This document shows, piece after piece, positions 47,524 to 60,381 of a stretch of 64,000 bases of DNA. Source of the DNA: Dehalococcoidia bacterium (GTDB lineage: Bacteria > Chloroflexota > Dehalococcoidia > GIF9 > AB-539-J10); the NCBI GenBank assembly GCA_016930935.1, contig JAFGFT010000019.1, positions 52,627 through 116,626 of the forward strand, written 5' to 3'. A program made the position numbers and the translations under genes. Under the pieces are notes generated by a model. It was not told where the DNA came from. It worked only from the letters and a program-made list of their open reading frames with translations, and searched no databases. Every line of letters starts with the position of its first letter. The stretch's first letter is position 1.

Positions 47524-48090
47524 ATGCAGGAACACATCCCGTCCCATGATGAAGCCCTCGCCGTACTCAAGGAATTCAACAAAACCGACGGTCTACTCAA
47601 ACACGCCTACTCAGTGGAGGCAGTCATGCGGTACATTGCCCGCAAGCGTGGCGAAGACGAGGAAAAGTGGGCTATCGTGGGACTCATACACGACCTCGAT
47701 TACGAAAGGTACCCGGCAGAGCATTGCAAGAAGACGCGAGAGATTCTCTCCGAGCGGGGCTGGCCGGAGGAATACATACAGGCTGCCGTCTCACATGGAT
47801 GGGGCATCTGTACTGACGAAGAGCCCACGTCGGATATGGCGAAGACCCTGTTCGCTGTGGACGAACTGACGGGACTAATCGCGGCAGCCGCGCTCGTCAG
47901 ACCTTCAAAAAGCGTGTCTGACATGGAAGCCAAATCTGTCGTCAAAAAGTGGAAGGACAAGTCGTTCGCAGCTGGAGTGGACCGGTCGATAATCGACAAA
48001 GGTATGGAGCGACTCGGCGTCGAACGCAACGAATTGATTACGGACTGCATCATGGGCATGCGCGAGGCCAGAGAGCAGATAGGTCTCTAG
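47524..48090 (+). CDS. HD-domain hydrolase-like protein
   Basis: LLKHAYSVEAVMRYIARKRGEDEEKWAIVGLIHDLDYERYPAEHCKKT; RBS gggaggc. Confidence 0.85.
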   Translation: MQEHIPSHDEALAVLKEFNKTDGLLKHAYSVEAVMRYIARKRGEDEEKWAIVGLIHDLDYERYPAEHCKKTREILSERGWPEEYIQAAVSHGWGICTDEEPTSDMAKTLFAVDELTGLIAAAALVRPSKSVSDMEAKSVVKKWKDKSFAAGVDRSIIDKGMERLGVERNELITDCIMGMREAREQIGL

Positions 48091-48103
48091 ACCCCAGCCG
48101 CTA

Positions 48104-50023
48104 TCACAGCGCCTCTCCCACCGCGTAACCGTCCCGCACCGCCTCTGCGATTGCCTGCGGTGCTACGCAATCGCCTATCGAGTGAAGTTCAGGCACCTTG
48201 CCCCTGAGTCCCTCATACAGGCTCATATCGGCTACAGCACCTGAGGCAAGAACGAAGGTATCCGCCTCCAGTATTCGCGTGGCCCCATCAGGTGTTTCGA
48301 TTACGAGTCCTCCTGGCAGCATCTCCTGATAGCGCACTCCCGGCAGCAAGACAACGCCTTTCTTCCGCAATCTCTCCAGGAAGAACGGGCGCAGCGACGG
48401 TCCGATACTGGTTGCCATTTCCTGTCCACGCCGCACCACCGTGACAGTCTTGCCCTGCTCCACAAGGTATTCGGCGGTTTCGCAGCCAACCAATTCGCCA
48501 CCTATGACAACCACCCGCTTCCCAACCTTGACAGTCCCGTTCAATGCATCTCCTGCACTCACAGCGGCTGTTGACTCCAGCCCCGGAATTGCAGGTATTA
48601 CATTCTTTGGCCCTGTCGCCACGACAACTGCATCGGGATGGAACCTCTGAACCGACTCCACCGTCGCTTCCTCGCGACAATGGACCGTGACGCCGAGCCG
48701 ATGCAGCTGAGACTCGAGATAGCGAGTGAAAAACCCTATGGCATCCTTGTGCGGAGGGACTGCGGCCTGCAGCAACTGTCCTCCCGGCGTGCTGCTCTTC
48801 TCCCACACGGTGACATCATGCCCCCTGCGCGCTGCCACCAACGCCGACGTCATCCCAGCCGCCCCTGCCCCCACTATGAGCACCTTCTTTGGCACCGCAG
48901 GTGCCGGTGGCAGAGATTCGTGGTCTCGTGCCAGCTTCGGGTTGACCTGACACCGGATTCCGACAATATCCGGGTTCTGCAGGGTATCCCGACAGTGCAT
49001 GCAGACAATGCAGGGAACGATATCTTCTTCCCGTCCGACTGCCAGCTTGTTCGGCAGTTCCGGGTCAGCCAGTAGCGCCTTGCCTATCGCAATGAGGTCA
49101 GCATCGCCTTCACCCAGAATGCGTTCAGCACTCTCAGGGGTTATACGCCCGACCACCATTACCGGCACTGAAACCACCTGCTTCACCGCAGCCGCGAGAT
49201 GCTGGATAACTGCAGGTTTGAAGACTGCGGTCGTTCTATTCGTCGGTGTGCTGGGACCGTAGGAAGACACGTTGATAGCGATTGAACCCGCCCGCTCCGC
49301 GAGCTTCGCCACTTCCAATCCTTCCTCTAGTGAGGTTCCTCCCTCAACTCCGTACTCGCGTGCATTCGTCCTCACCCATACGGGATAGGTGGAACCTGTT
49401 GCAGCCCTGACGGCCTCCAGAACCTGCACAAGGAAACGGACGCGATTGGAGACTCCACCTCCATACTCATCACCGCGCTTGTTGGCGGCTGCGGAGATGA
49501 ACTGGTCGATCAAATAGCCATGCGCACCGTGCAATTCCACCGCGTCGAAGCCTGCCTCCTTCGCCCTGACGGCAGCGCGCGCGAAGGATTTCACAACCTG
49601 TCCTATCTGCTCCTTGCTCAACTCAGCCGGCAACACACCTCCGGCACCAGCTATGGCAGACGGCCCAACCGGTTGTATGCCCGTCAGCGCCGGCTTCGCC
49701 ATGCGGCCCCCATGATGCAGCTGAATCGCGGCTACCGCGCCATGTCGCTTGATGACTGCGGCGAGTTCGCTCAGTCCAGACAGTAGTGTGTCTTCGTAGA
49801 TGCCAAGTTGATTCGAGAACGCCTGTGCCACAGGTTCGATGTAGGTTGCCTCGACAATGATGAGTCCGGTGCCACCCCTGGCGCGTGCTTCATAGTGGCC
49901 GAGGAGTTGCTCCGTCACCTGCCCGACAGTATCAGCGTACTGAGTCGTGATTGGCGCCAGTACGATTCTGTTACGCAGAGACAGCGGTCCCAACTGAAAC
50001 GGTTCGAGAACACGCCTAGTCAT
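48104..50023 (-). CDS. NADH:flavin oxidoreductase (old-yellow-enzyme / 2,4-dienoyl-CoA reductase-like) with FeS and FAD/NAD domains
   Basis: IQLHHGGRMAKP, GFDAVELHGAHGYLIDQFISAAANKRGDEYGG, CIVCMHC, VLIVGAGAAGMTSALVAARRGHDVTVWE. Confidence 0.92.
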   Translation of the reverse strand: MTRRVLEPFQLGPLSLRNRIVLAPITTQYADTVGQVTEQLLGHYEARARGGTGLIIVEATYIEPVAQAFSNQLGIYEDTLLSGLSELAAVIKRHGAVAAIQLHHGGRMAKPALTGIQPVGPSAIAGAGGVLPAELSKEQIGQVVKSFARAAVRAKEAGFDAVELHGAHGYLIDQFISAAANKRGDEYGGGVSNRVRFLVQVLEAVRAATGSTYPVWVRTNAREYGVEGGTSLEEGLEVAKLAERAGSIAINVSSYGPSTPTNRTTAVFKPAVIQHLAAAVKQVVSVPVMVVGRITPESAERILGEGDADLIAIGKALLADPELPNKLAVGREEDIVPCIVCMHCRDTLQNPDIVGIRCQVNPKLARDHESLPPAPAVPKKVLIVGAGAAGMTSALVAARRGHDVTVWEKSSTPGGQLLQAAVPPHKDAIGFFTRYLESQLHRLGVTVHCREEATVESVQRFHPDAVVVATGPKNVIPAIPGLESTAAVSAGDALNGTVKVGKRVVVIGGELVGCETAEYLVEQGKTVTVVRRGQEMATSIGPSLRPFFLERLRKKGVVLLPGVRYQEMLPGGLVIETPDGATRILEADTFVLASGAVADMSLYEGLRGKVPELHSIGDCVAPQAIAEAVRDGYAVGEAL

Positions 50024-50062
50024 GGCTATTTCCCTCCACTCGCGTTCGGCCCAGCAAGAACT

Positions 50063-51022
50063 CTACTCTGTCCCCAGATGTGAGCCCACGAAGTCGCTGT
50101 GACCACGGACGAATTCTTCCGCTGAGACCTCTCTCTTCCCTTCCATCTGGATGCGGTCGAGGGCAAGAACGCCCTCTCCTGTCACGACGCCGATTCCCCG
50201 GGGGAATGAGGCGTCCAGTTCGACCACCTTCCCAACATCTTCCCCAGACACAGAAGGAAGCGCCATGCCGCTCTGAATCTTCAGTCGCTTCCCCTTCCAT
50301 GTCGTGTGGCAACCGGGCCACGGGTGGTAGGCCCTCACTCTTCGCCAGAGACTGTCAGCTGACCGGGTCCAATCCATGATTCCATCTTTCGCGTGTATCA
50401 ACTCACTATAGGTTGCACGTGAATCATCCTGCGGTTCGGGAGTGATTTCACCTCGAATCCACTGATCGAGCGTCCGTGACAGGAGGTGGCTCCCCAGAGA
50501 TGACAACAGGAGCGTCAGACTCCCGGTCGTATCGATCTCCCGGATGGTGACTCGCTCCTGGCTCAGCACCGGGCCCGTATCCAGTCCCTCGTTCATGAGC
50601 ATGATTGATACGCCTGTCTCGCTATCTCCCTGCAGCAATGCCGCTGCCACCGGAGAAGGGCCACGGTGCCGTGGCAACAGAGAAGGGTGCACGTTGAGGC
50701 ACCCCAGTCGGGGCGTCGCCAGAACATCGGGCGGTAGAAGGTATGAGAACGCAGCCACGACAACAACGTCAGGCCGGAGTCCAGCGAGAAGGGCGACAGC
50801 TGCAGAGCCGCGCATCGTCTCCGGCTCAATCACGCGAAGTCCATAGTCGAGTGCGGCTTGCTTCACAGGAGAGGCCACTACCTGCCGACCTCGGCCGGAC
50901 GGTCGGTCGGGGCGCGTATACACAGCCACCACCTCATGACCACCCGCCACCAACAATTCCAGAATCGGCACGCCGAATTCCGGAGTTCCCATGTACACAA
51001 TACGTTGAGCCACGTGCTGCAC
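50063..51022 (-). CDS. fmt: Methionyl-tRNA formyltransferase
   Basis: IVYMGTPEFGVPILE, LNVHPSLLPRHRGPSPV, ALLQGDSETGVSIMLMNEGLDTGPVL. Confidence 0.95.
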   Translation of the reverse strand: MQHVAQRIVYMGTPEFGVPILELLVAGGHEVVAVYTRPDRPSGRGRQVVASPVKQAALDYGLRVIEPETMRGSAAVALLAGLRPDVVVVAAFSYLLPPDVLATPRLGCLNVHPSLLPRHRGPSPVAAALLQGDSETGVSIMLMNEGLDTGPVLSQERVTIREIDTTGSLTLLLSSLGSHLLSRTLDQWIRGEITPEPQDDSRATYSELIHAKDGIMDWTRSADSLWRRVRAYHPWPGCHTTWKGKRLKIQSGMALPSVSGEDVGKVVELDASFPRGIGVVTGEGVLALDRIQMEGKREVSAEEFVRGHSDFVGSHLGTE

Positions 51023-51205
51023 ATTTTCTGCGATTTATCTTGTTTATGTCAAAGGTTCCCTAGAGAACCCCATTTCCAACTGCTAAATTTTGACCATGCT
51101 CGTTTCTCCCTCCAAGTTGCTTGAATTCCCCAGCATTCCTGCATAACTTCTCTCCCTTTTGCTATCCCTTGGTAACCGCATCTAGATGGGTCATTTGGAG
51201 GTCTG

Positions 51206-52540
51206 TTGGAGTCAGCGAACGAGACTTGGGTAAAGGCTTTAGGCGAACTGCAGACGCAGGTAAGCCGGGCAAATTTCAACACGTGGCTGAAGAACAGCCA
51301 CGGAGTATCCTTCCAGAATGGCGTATTCGTCGTTGGGACGCCAAGCGCATTCGTTGCAGAATGGCTGACAAAGCGTCTCCACTCTCTTGTGAAGAAGACG
51401 CTTACCCACGTCCTGGACACTGAGACCGAAGTCGAGTTCGTTGTTCGCGGCAAGACTACGCCCTCACCGAGAAAGCAATTGCAGTCTTCACTCGCTGACG
51501 GCGGCACAATCACCAGGTCGCGCACCGACCCACTTACTGCGCGATGTACATTCGACACTTTCATCGTGGGAAGTTGCAACCGCCTTGCGTATGCCACCGC
51601 CCTTGAGATTGCAGAGAATGCTTCGAGCACCTTCAATCCACTCTACATATACGGCAGTACAGGGCAAGGAAAGACCCACCTGCTACAGGCAATAGGACAC
51701 GCGGCACGCATGAACGGACGAGAGGTGCTCTATACCACTGCAGAACGCTTCACAGACGACTTCGTTTTGTCCGTGAAACAGAAGCGCGTTGAGGAGTTCA
51801 GTGCACGGTTCAGATCGCTGTCACTGCTCCTGTTCGACGACATACAGTTCCTGGCAAGCAAACGCCAGACTCTTCAGTGCTTCTATCACATTTTCGATGA
51901 GCTGCATCAGAACGGTTGTCAGATAGCACTTACCGGAGACAGCCATCCACGCGACATCCATATGCTTGGAGAGAAGCTTAGAAGCCGTATCGAAAGCGGA
52001 ATGGTGGCATCTATCCAGCCTCCCGAGTTCGAGACGCGACTCAGTTTCCTTGAGACGAAAGGAACTGAGTTCGATACCCCGATACCCCCGGATGCTCTCG
52101 GACTGCTCGCCGAGGAAGTACGTGGAAATATGCGGCAACTCGAAGGAGCCCTCGTATATCTTACTGCACACACCAGACTCACTGGAGACACAATCAGTAC
52201 ACAGTCTGTCCACAATCTGCTCACCAGTATCTCGTCCTCGAATGGAGACTTCAGAACGATACTCCAAGCAGTATCTGACTCTTTCGACGTCTCAATGGAA
52301 GACCTTCTCAGCACGAAGAGAGACAAGAAGACAGCTTTCGCACGACAGGTAGCGATGTATATTCTCCGAACCGAGACCGGCTGCTCCTTCTCTGCCATCG
52401 GCCACGAGTTGGGGAACCGCAATCATGCAACCGTCATGCATGGCTACAGGAAGGTCTCGGATGAGATTTCTGAAAACCACAAGCTTGCCAGGCAAATAGG
52501 CAGGATTCACGATCTCCTCTCATCCGAGAAGCAGTTGTAG
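51206..52540 (+). CDS. dnaA: Chromosomal replication initiator DnaA
   Basis: FNPLYIYGSTGQGKTHLLQAIGH, LLLFDDIQFLASK, domain IV GHELGNRNHATVMHGYRKV; TTG start with ggaggt RBS. Confidence 0.94.
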   Translation: MESANETWVKALGELQTQVSRANFNTWLKNSHGVSFQNGVFVVGTPSAFVAEWLTKRLHSLVKKTLTHVLDTETEVEFVVRGKTTPSPRKQLQSSLADGGTITRSRTDPLTARCTFDTFIVGSCNRLAYATALEIAENASSTFNPLYIYGSTGQGKTHLLQAIGHAARMNGREVLYTTAERFTDDFVLSVKQKRVEEFSARFRSLSLLLFDDIQFLASKRQTLQCFYHIFDELHQNGCQIALTGDSHPRDIHMLGEKLRSRIESGMVASIQPPEFETRLSFLETKGTEFDTPIPPDALGLLAEEVRGNMRQLEGALVYLTAHTRLTGDTISTQSVHNLLTSISSSNGDFRTILQAVSDSFDVSMEDLLSTKRDKKTAFARQVAMYILRTETGCSFSAIGHELGNRNHATVMHGYRKVSDEISENHKLARQIGRIHDLLSSEKQL

Positions 52541-52873
52541 CAGCCAACTGCTACCAACTCCCATTTTGCGCAGGCCACTGCCGCCTCTGTCCGTGTACCG
52601 CTACACCCTCACACCAATGATGTGATACACACATGGATGATTGCTCACTTGTGAGCCATGACATAAGCGGGACATAAGAGGGTGTCAACAACATGTTGAT
52701 AGTCGCCCGATAGGCCTTGCATACACGGTCAACAACTGCTGCTATCAGTGGGATAGACTGTGCAGGAACCAATCCTGATTGTGCACTACTACTCGTTGTA
52801 CACCTCTCCTCTATCCCTATTATCTCTAATGATATAATCCTGTACCCATCTACTCTTGTGTATAAGGATAACA
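52541..52873. other. Candidate origin-of-replication-like intergenic region (dnaA-nadD)
   Basis: DnaA-box-like TTATACACA on minus strand (52857-52865), TGATACACA at 52623-52631, two GTCAACAAC repeats, palindrome CAACATGTTG, two GACATAAG repeats and an AT-rich stretch. Confidence 0.4.
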
Positions 52874-55431
<2,558 letters not shown>

Positions 55432-55543
55432 TTATGTCTCTAAACCGAGCAGTCACATGGGTAGTCATGGAGTGATGTGGTGGTGACTTGGCCGAGAACA
55501 CTACCGAATTATAGCATGTTTTGTGATAGCCCAGCTATGAGAC

Positions 55544-56833
55544 CTACATAGCCGCAGAGGTTCGGGGTGGTGTGCTCAGATATTCAACCAACTCATCCAG
55601 AGGAAGGGTGAGCTGCTCATTGCCTGACATATCGCGGACGATGGCCGTGCCGGCCTGAACCTCGTTCTCTCCGATGATGACCGAGTACTTCATGTTGAGT
55701 GAGTTGGACTGTCGGAGTTGTGCTTTGAGACTCTTGCTTCCCGTTGACGAAACCACTCCGATGCCGGCATCCCTGAGTTGTCGAGCCAGTCCGACAGCGG
55801 TGTGCCGTGGCAACTGGCCCATGCACGCCAGGTACACAGTGGGTCCTTCCATTTCGGGAATCTCTACTCCCTGTTCCTTGAGGTTGAGGATGATTCTCTC
55901 CATACCCGTGGCGAATCCCACTCCAGGCGTAGGCTTTCCGCCGATCTGCTCGATGAGTCCGTCATACCTGCCACCGCCAACGATGGCGCTCTGACCGCCC
56001 TCCCGCTCCGGCAGGACTTCAAAGACGGTCCTTGTGTAGTAGTCGAGACCACGCACGAGTTTGTGGTTGAGCGCGAAGGGAATCCCCAGCAGCCGCAGCT
56101 GATCCTGGACCTCCTGGAAGTGCTCATTGCACTCCGGACAAAGGTAATCCGAGATGTGTGGTGCTTCATCTGCGATTGCTCGACACTCTTTCTCCTTGCA
56201 GTCAAGGAGCCTGAGGGGATTCCTGACCATGCGTATCCGGCAATCGTCGCACACCCGTTCAGAGAGGGCCTTGTAGTGGTTCCGGAGCACTTCGACATAT
56301 TCTGGCTGACACTCACGGCAGCCGATGCTGTTCAGCAGTACCGAGAGGCGCTTGAGGCCGAGTGCTTCCAGGAAGCGAATGGCGAGTTCTATGACCTCAA
56401 CGTCAAGGCTTGGCGAGGCGTCGCCGAGAGCCTCGCAGCCGAACTGGTTGTGCTGGCGGTAGCGGCCGGCCTGAGGCCGCTCATACCTGAACGCAGCACC
56501 GAGGTAGTACAGTCGAATGGGTTGCGCAAGGTTGAACATGCCGTGTTCTACGTACGCGCGGCAGACGGGCGCGGTGTTTTCGGGCCGGAGCGCGAGCTTC
56601 TGTCCGCTCCGGTCCTCAAACACGTACATCTCTTTTTCTACAAGGTCAGTGCCCTCTGCATCCGCACGTGCAAACAGGCTGTAGTCTTCAAACACAGGTG
56701 TATCAAGTCTTTCATAACCGTAGAGGCGGCACACGTCAGCAGCCTTCCGCTGGACGTGCGCCCAATACGACTGCTCTGCCGGGAGAATATCTACGGTTCC
56801 TCTTGGTGCCTTGTACACTTTGTCGCAACTCAC
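55544..56833 (-). CDS. hisS: Histidyl-tRNA synthetase
   Basis: APRGTVDILPAE, LRPENTAPVCRAYVEHGM, LVRGLDYYTRTVFEV; GTGA overlap with iorB stop. Confidence 0.96.
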   Translation of the reverse strand: MSCDKVYKAPRGTVDILPAEQSYWAHVQRKAADVCRLYGYERLDTPVFEDYSLFARADAEGTDLVEKEMYVFEDRSGQKLALRPENTAPVCRAYVEHGMFNLAQPIRLYYLGAAFRYERPQAGRYRQHNQFGCEALGDASPSLDVEVIELAIRFLEALGLKRLSVLLNSIGCRECQPEYVEVLRNHYKALSERVCDDCRIRMVRNPLRLLDCKEKECRAIADEAPHISDYLCPECNEHFQEVQDQLRLLGIPFALNHKLVRGLDYYTRTVFEVLPEREGGQSAIVGGGRYDGLIEQIGGKPTPGVGFATGMERIILNLKEQGVEIPEMEGPTVYLACMGQLPRHTAVGLARQLRDAGIGVVSSTGSKSLKAQLRQSNSLNMKYSVIIGENEVQAGTAIVRDMSGNEQLTLPLDELVEYLSTPPRTSAAM

Positions 56834-57462
56834 TTTTCTGAAAATTGTTTGGACTCGGCGATGGCTTTCATGCCGCGCGCAAGCGCCTCGAAGTTGACTT
56901 CGAGACGGTCCGGTGGCAGATTCTCCCTCAATTCGGCCTTGATGTCCTCTACTTCGAGCGGAAGCTGCTTCGTCCCGAGCAGTGCACCAACCATCACGAT
57001 GTTGAGGGCGATTGGTGCATTGATGTCGAGCGCGATGCTGGTGGCATCGATGAAGTAGGCCTCCTTGCAGAGGCTCTCTACCGCTTTCTTCAGTTCAGCC
57101 ATGTCGGGATAGGTATCCTGGCCGGAGGATACGCTGGCGGTGACCACCGGATAGGTGTTGCTGATGACGACCGTGTCGGAGTTTCCGTATTTCTCCACAA
57201 GGCGAAGCGTTTCAAGGGGCTCGAGGCCAACAATGAGATGTGCCTTGCCATCAGGCATGATGGGACCGTATTCCCTCTTCTGAGAGAGGCGCACGGTGCT
57301 GAAGACAGCACCTCCGCGCTGCGCGGCACCGAAGGTCTCGCCGATAGTCACGTAGTAGCCCTTCTTCATGAACGCGCCGCCAAGCATTCCTGAGAGCAGG
57401 ATATTGCCCTGTCCTCCAACACCGGTGATGACGAGGTTCAAGGGATCAGCAGAGATAGCCAT
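56830..57462 (-). CDS. iorB: Indolepyruvate ferredoxin oxidoreductase beta subunit
   Basis: LNLVITGVGGQGNILLSGMLGGAFMKKGYYVTIGETFGAAQRGGAVFSTVRLS; ATG 57462 overlaps iorA stop. Confidence 0.92.
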   Translation of the reverse strand: MAISADPLNLVITGVGGQGNILLSGMLGGAFMKKGYYVTIGETFGAAQRGGAVFSTVRLSQKREYGPIMPDGKAHLIVGLEPLETLRLVEKYGNSDTVVISNTYPVVTASVSSGQDTYPDMAELKKAVESLCKEAYFIDATSIALDINAPIALNIVMVGALLGTKQLPLEVEDIKAELRENLPPDRLEVNFEALARGMKAIAESKQFSEK

Positions 57463-59375
57463 TATGCTCTTTCCTCCTTCACGATCGCCTTGCTTGGGCA
57501 CAGATCTGCGCAGAGACCGCATTCGGCGCACAGGGCCGGCTGGATCTTGGCCTTGCCCGTCTCTGCGTCGTATGCGATTCCCGGGCACCTGAGGATGCGA
57601 TAGCAGAATCCGCACTTGTCGCCCTTGCACTTCTCGGTATCCACATAGACTTTGTAGAGATGTTTCTTCTCCTGCCGCATACGCAGCAGTTCGCATTTGC
57701 GCCTCAGTATGAGGACCTTCACACCATTGTCGTCCTTGAGCAACTCCATGAGCTTCGCAGTAGTTGCCTTGGTGTCGAACGGATCCTGTATCTCCACCCT
57801 GCAGCCCACCGTCTTGCACAACGCTTCGATGTCAATCTGGCTGGTGACGTCCTGTGTCGCGGTTCTGCCGCTCGCTGCATGGGGCTGGAAGCCGGTCATG
57901 GCTGTGATGGCGTTGTCCAGTACGATGTAGGTCACGTTGGACTTGTTGTAGACCGCGTTTATCAGTGCAGGAATCGCACCGTGGAAGAACGTCGAGTCGC
58001 CACAGATGCCGATGGCTGGCTGGGTGAAGCCGAACTGGGCAAGCTGGCCAAGGCCGCCAGCCTCTGCGAAGCCCCCTCCCATGCAGTGCAGGATGTTCGT
58101 TATCTGGGTGCCGGCAGGGAAAGCGTCCATGGTGTAGCAGCCGATATCGCTTGCAAGAATAGGGTCTCTACCATCACGCTTGATGGCGTTGCCGATGGCG
58201 TAGAAGCTTGCCCTGTGTGGACAGCCCGGACACCAGGCGAGGCCTCGACTCACAACCATCTTGCCAATGAGGTCGTTCATCTTCTCCTGATATTCGGGTT
58301 CACGAGACTGGTATTCGATGCCGAATATGCGACATAGTGCGGCGATTACTCTGTCAGGATTGTTCTCTCCCACGTAGTCCTGGTGACCCGAACCCTTGCC
58401 GAGAATCTCCGGAGCCGGAGAGAGCCTCGCATCCGCGACGGCTGCTTTCACATGTGTCTCGACGAAGGGGTCAGATTCTTCGACAACAAGTGTCTTGCCC
58501 GCTTTCTGCACGTGGGATACGACGGTGCGGGCAGGGAACGGCCACAAGGTTCCCAGCTTGAGTATACCCACCCGATCGCCGAGGCCCAACTCCTCGATTG
58601 CATCGAGCGAAGATGGCATGCCGCTTCCGCTGCAGATGATGAGAAGTTCCGGCTTCTCGGGCCCCTGGTAGATGTTGAATGGAGAGTCTTCGAAGCGCTC
58701 GCGAATCTCTGCCATCTTCTTGATGAGCGCCGCGCGTTTCGGAGGCGCGATATAGGGGGTGAACATCTTTGACCTGTCGAACCAGGCCTTCGTATCGGCC
58801 TTCTTGTAGTCACCAACCTTCACCTTCCCACGCGAGTGGGCAAGGCGGGTATAGCCGCGCAAGTAGCCAAAGATGCTGAATTCCGCAGAGAGTTCGAAAA
58901 GTGCCTTCGTCATGTCCAGGGCTTCCTGGAAGTTGGCCGGCTCCATGAGTGGCGCGTTCGCCATCTGAGCTGCCCAGCGCGTATCCTCTTCGTCGCCGCT
59001 GGCGTGCGATTGTGGGTCATCAGCGACAACCACGACCATGGCGCCCTTCCGGTCGCCGAGGGTGGCAAGGTTGATGTGTTGCAGGGTATCCATCGCCACG
59101 TTCAGCCCCGCGTTCTTCATGGAACTGATTGTACGCAATCCTGTGTAGGCAGTAGCCAGAGCGGCCTCCGTCGCAACCTTCTCGTTGCTGGACCACTCGG
59201 CATGGATTCCTGCCTCCTTTGCTATGGCGGCCAGGCTGGTCAAGATCTCAGTTGAAGGAGTGCCCGGATATGCCGCGCAGTACTGGACTCCTGATTCCAG
59301 GGCTCCACGAGCAATGGCTTCGTTGCCCTGGAGGAGGTACTCTGAACCTGATGCAAGTTTCACGAGATTTGGCAT
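57462..59375 (-). CDS. iorA: Indolepyruvate ferredoxin oxidoreductase alpha subunit
   Basis: LLQGNEAIARGALESGVQYCAAYPGTPSTEI, CPGCPHRASFYAI, GDSTFFHGAIPALINAVYN, C-terminal 4Fe-4S cysteines. Confidence 0.95.
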   Translation of the reverse strand: MPNLVKLASGSEYLLQGNEAIARGALESGVQYCAAYPGTPSTEILTSLAAIAKEAGIHAEWSSNEKVATEAALATAYTGLRTISSMKNAGLNVAMDTLQHINLATLGDRKGAMVVVVADDPQSHASGDEEDTRWAAQMANAPLMEPANFQEALDMTKALFELSAEFSIFGYLRGYTRLAHSRGKVKVGDYKKADTKAWFDRSKMFTPYIAPPKRAALIKKMAEIRERFEDSPFNIYQGPEKPELLIICSGSGMPSSLDAIEELGLGDRVGILKLGTLWPFPARTVVSHVQKAGKTLVVEESDPFVETHVKAAVADARLSPAPEILGKGSGHQDYVGENNPDRVIAALCRIFGIEYQSREPEYQEKMNDLIGKMVVSRGLAWCPGCPHRASFYAIGNAIKRDGRDPILASDIGCYTMDAFPAGTQITNILHCMGGGFAEAGGLGQLAQFGFTQPAIGICGDSTFFHGAIPALINAVYNKSNVTYIVLDNAITAMTGFQPHAASGRTATQDVTSQIDIEALCKTVGCRVEIQDPFDTKATTAKLMELLKDDNGVKVLILRRKCELLRMRQEKKHLYKVYVDTEKCKGDKCGFCYRILRCPGIAYDAETGKAKIQPALCAECGLCADLCPSKAIVKEERA

Positions 59376-59437
59376 CTTTTCCCCCTTATCGTTGGCGTGC
59401 TACTCGCGCTGCCAGATGTCTCCGCGTGTTTCTCCTT

Positions 59438-60226
59438 CTACTCGAAACGTACGGAGACCGAGCCGAGACGATCGAACGTTGCTGTCATGTTCGTGCCCGC
59501 TTCCACTTTGACAGCCGAAACAAGACTGCCTGACATGACGAAGTCGCCCTTCTTGAGCGAGATGCCATATGTGGTCAGCTTGTTGGCAAGCCAGGCGACC
59601 GATTCGGCGGGGTTACCGAGCACGGCAGCCCCTGCTCCGGTGCTGATGACCTCTCCATTCTTTTCCATGACCATGCCAATCAATCGCAGGTCCAAGTCTT
59701 TGATGGGAGTCAGTTTTCCGCCGAGTATCATCGTGGAGGCAGAGGCATTGTCTGAAATGGAATCCTTGACCGTTATCTTCCAGTCCTTATAGCGGCTATC
59801 GATTACCTCGAAAGCAGGCATGACGCCTTCTGTGGCGTCCAGCACGGTGGCTACATTGACGCCCGGACCTGTGAGGTCCTTCTTCAGCAAGAAGGCTATC
59901 TCCGGTTCAACCCTTGGCAGGATGAGGCTGCTCATGGGAAGAGGCGCGCCTTCACGGGCTACCATGGCATCGGTAATCATGCCGTAGTCAGGTTCGCGGA
60001 TTCCGAACTGGTCCTGCATTCCTTTGCTTGTGAGGCCGATCTTCTTGCCCACAATGACTGCACCGGCATTGACCTTCATCTCAAAGGTCTTCAGCTGGAT
60101 GGCATAGGAATCCTCATAGGTCACATCTTTGAATCTGTCGGTGAGGGCCACAATGGGGACGCAGGTCTTCTCCGCTTCTATCAATTCAATGGAGATCTGC
60201 TCTACTTGTTCTTTGCTGAGTGCCAT
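59438..60226 (-). CDS. 2-keto-4-pentenoate hydratase / fumarylacetoacetase-like protein
   Basis: VGKKIGLTSKGMQDQFGIREPDYGMITDAM, RVEPEIAFLLKKDLTGPGV, NPAESVAWLANKLTTYGISLKKGDFVMSGSL; RBS ggagg. Confidence 0.93.
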   Translation of the reverse strand: MALSKEQVEQISIELIEAEKTCVPIVALTDRFKDVTYEDSYAIQLKTFEMKVNAGAVIVGKKIGLTSKGMQDQFGIREPDYGMITDAMVAREGAPLPMSSLILPRVEPEIAFLLKKDLTGPGVNVATVLDATEGVMPAFEVIDSRYKDWKITVKDSISDNASASTMILGGKLTPIKDLDLRLIGMVMEKNGEVISTGAGAAVLGNPAESVAWLANKLTTYGISLKKGDFVMSGSLVSAVKVEAGTNMTATFDRLGSVSVRFE

Positions 60227-60381
60227 ATATCCTCCTTGACAAGGACTCGTCATCCCGGCAATCAAGACCGAGACAATTGTAGCAGAGTGACTGGGCGCAA
60301 TACAGGATAACGGCCCCGGTAGACTCCAGGACCGTATGGAGCAACGCCACGCAAGGGCCTGCGCAGACAAGGGACGCAGTT

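Noticed and set aside
55778-57058. 426-aa plus-strand ORF antisense to hisS/iorB
   Set aside because: Lies fully opposite clear genes; long antisense frames are common in GC-rich DNA; no recognisable domain.
57462-57660. Unusual spacing of first 4Fe-4S cysteines in IorA (CKGDKCGFCYRILRCP)
   Set aside because: Could be a normal variant; cannot judge without an alignment.
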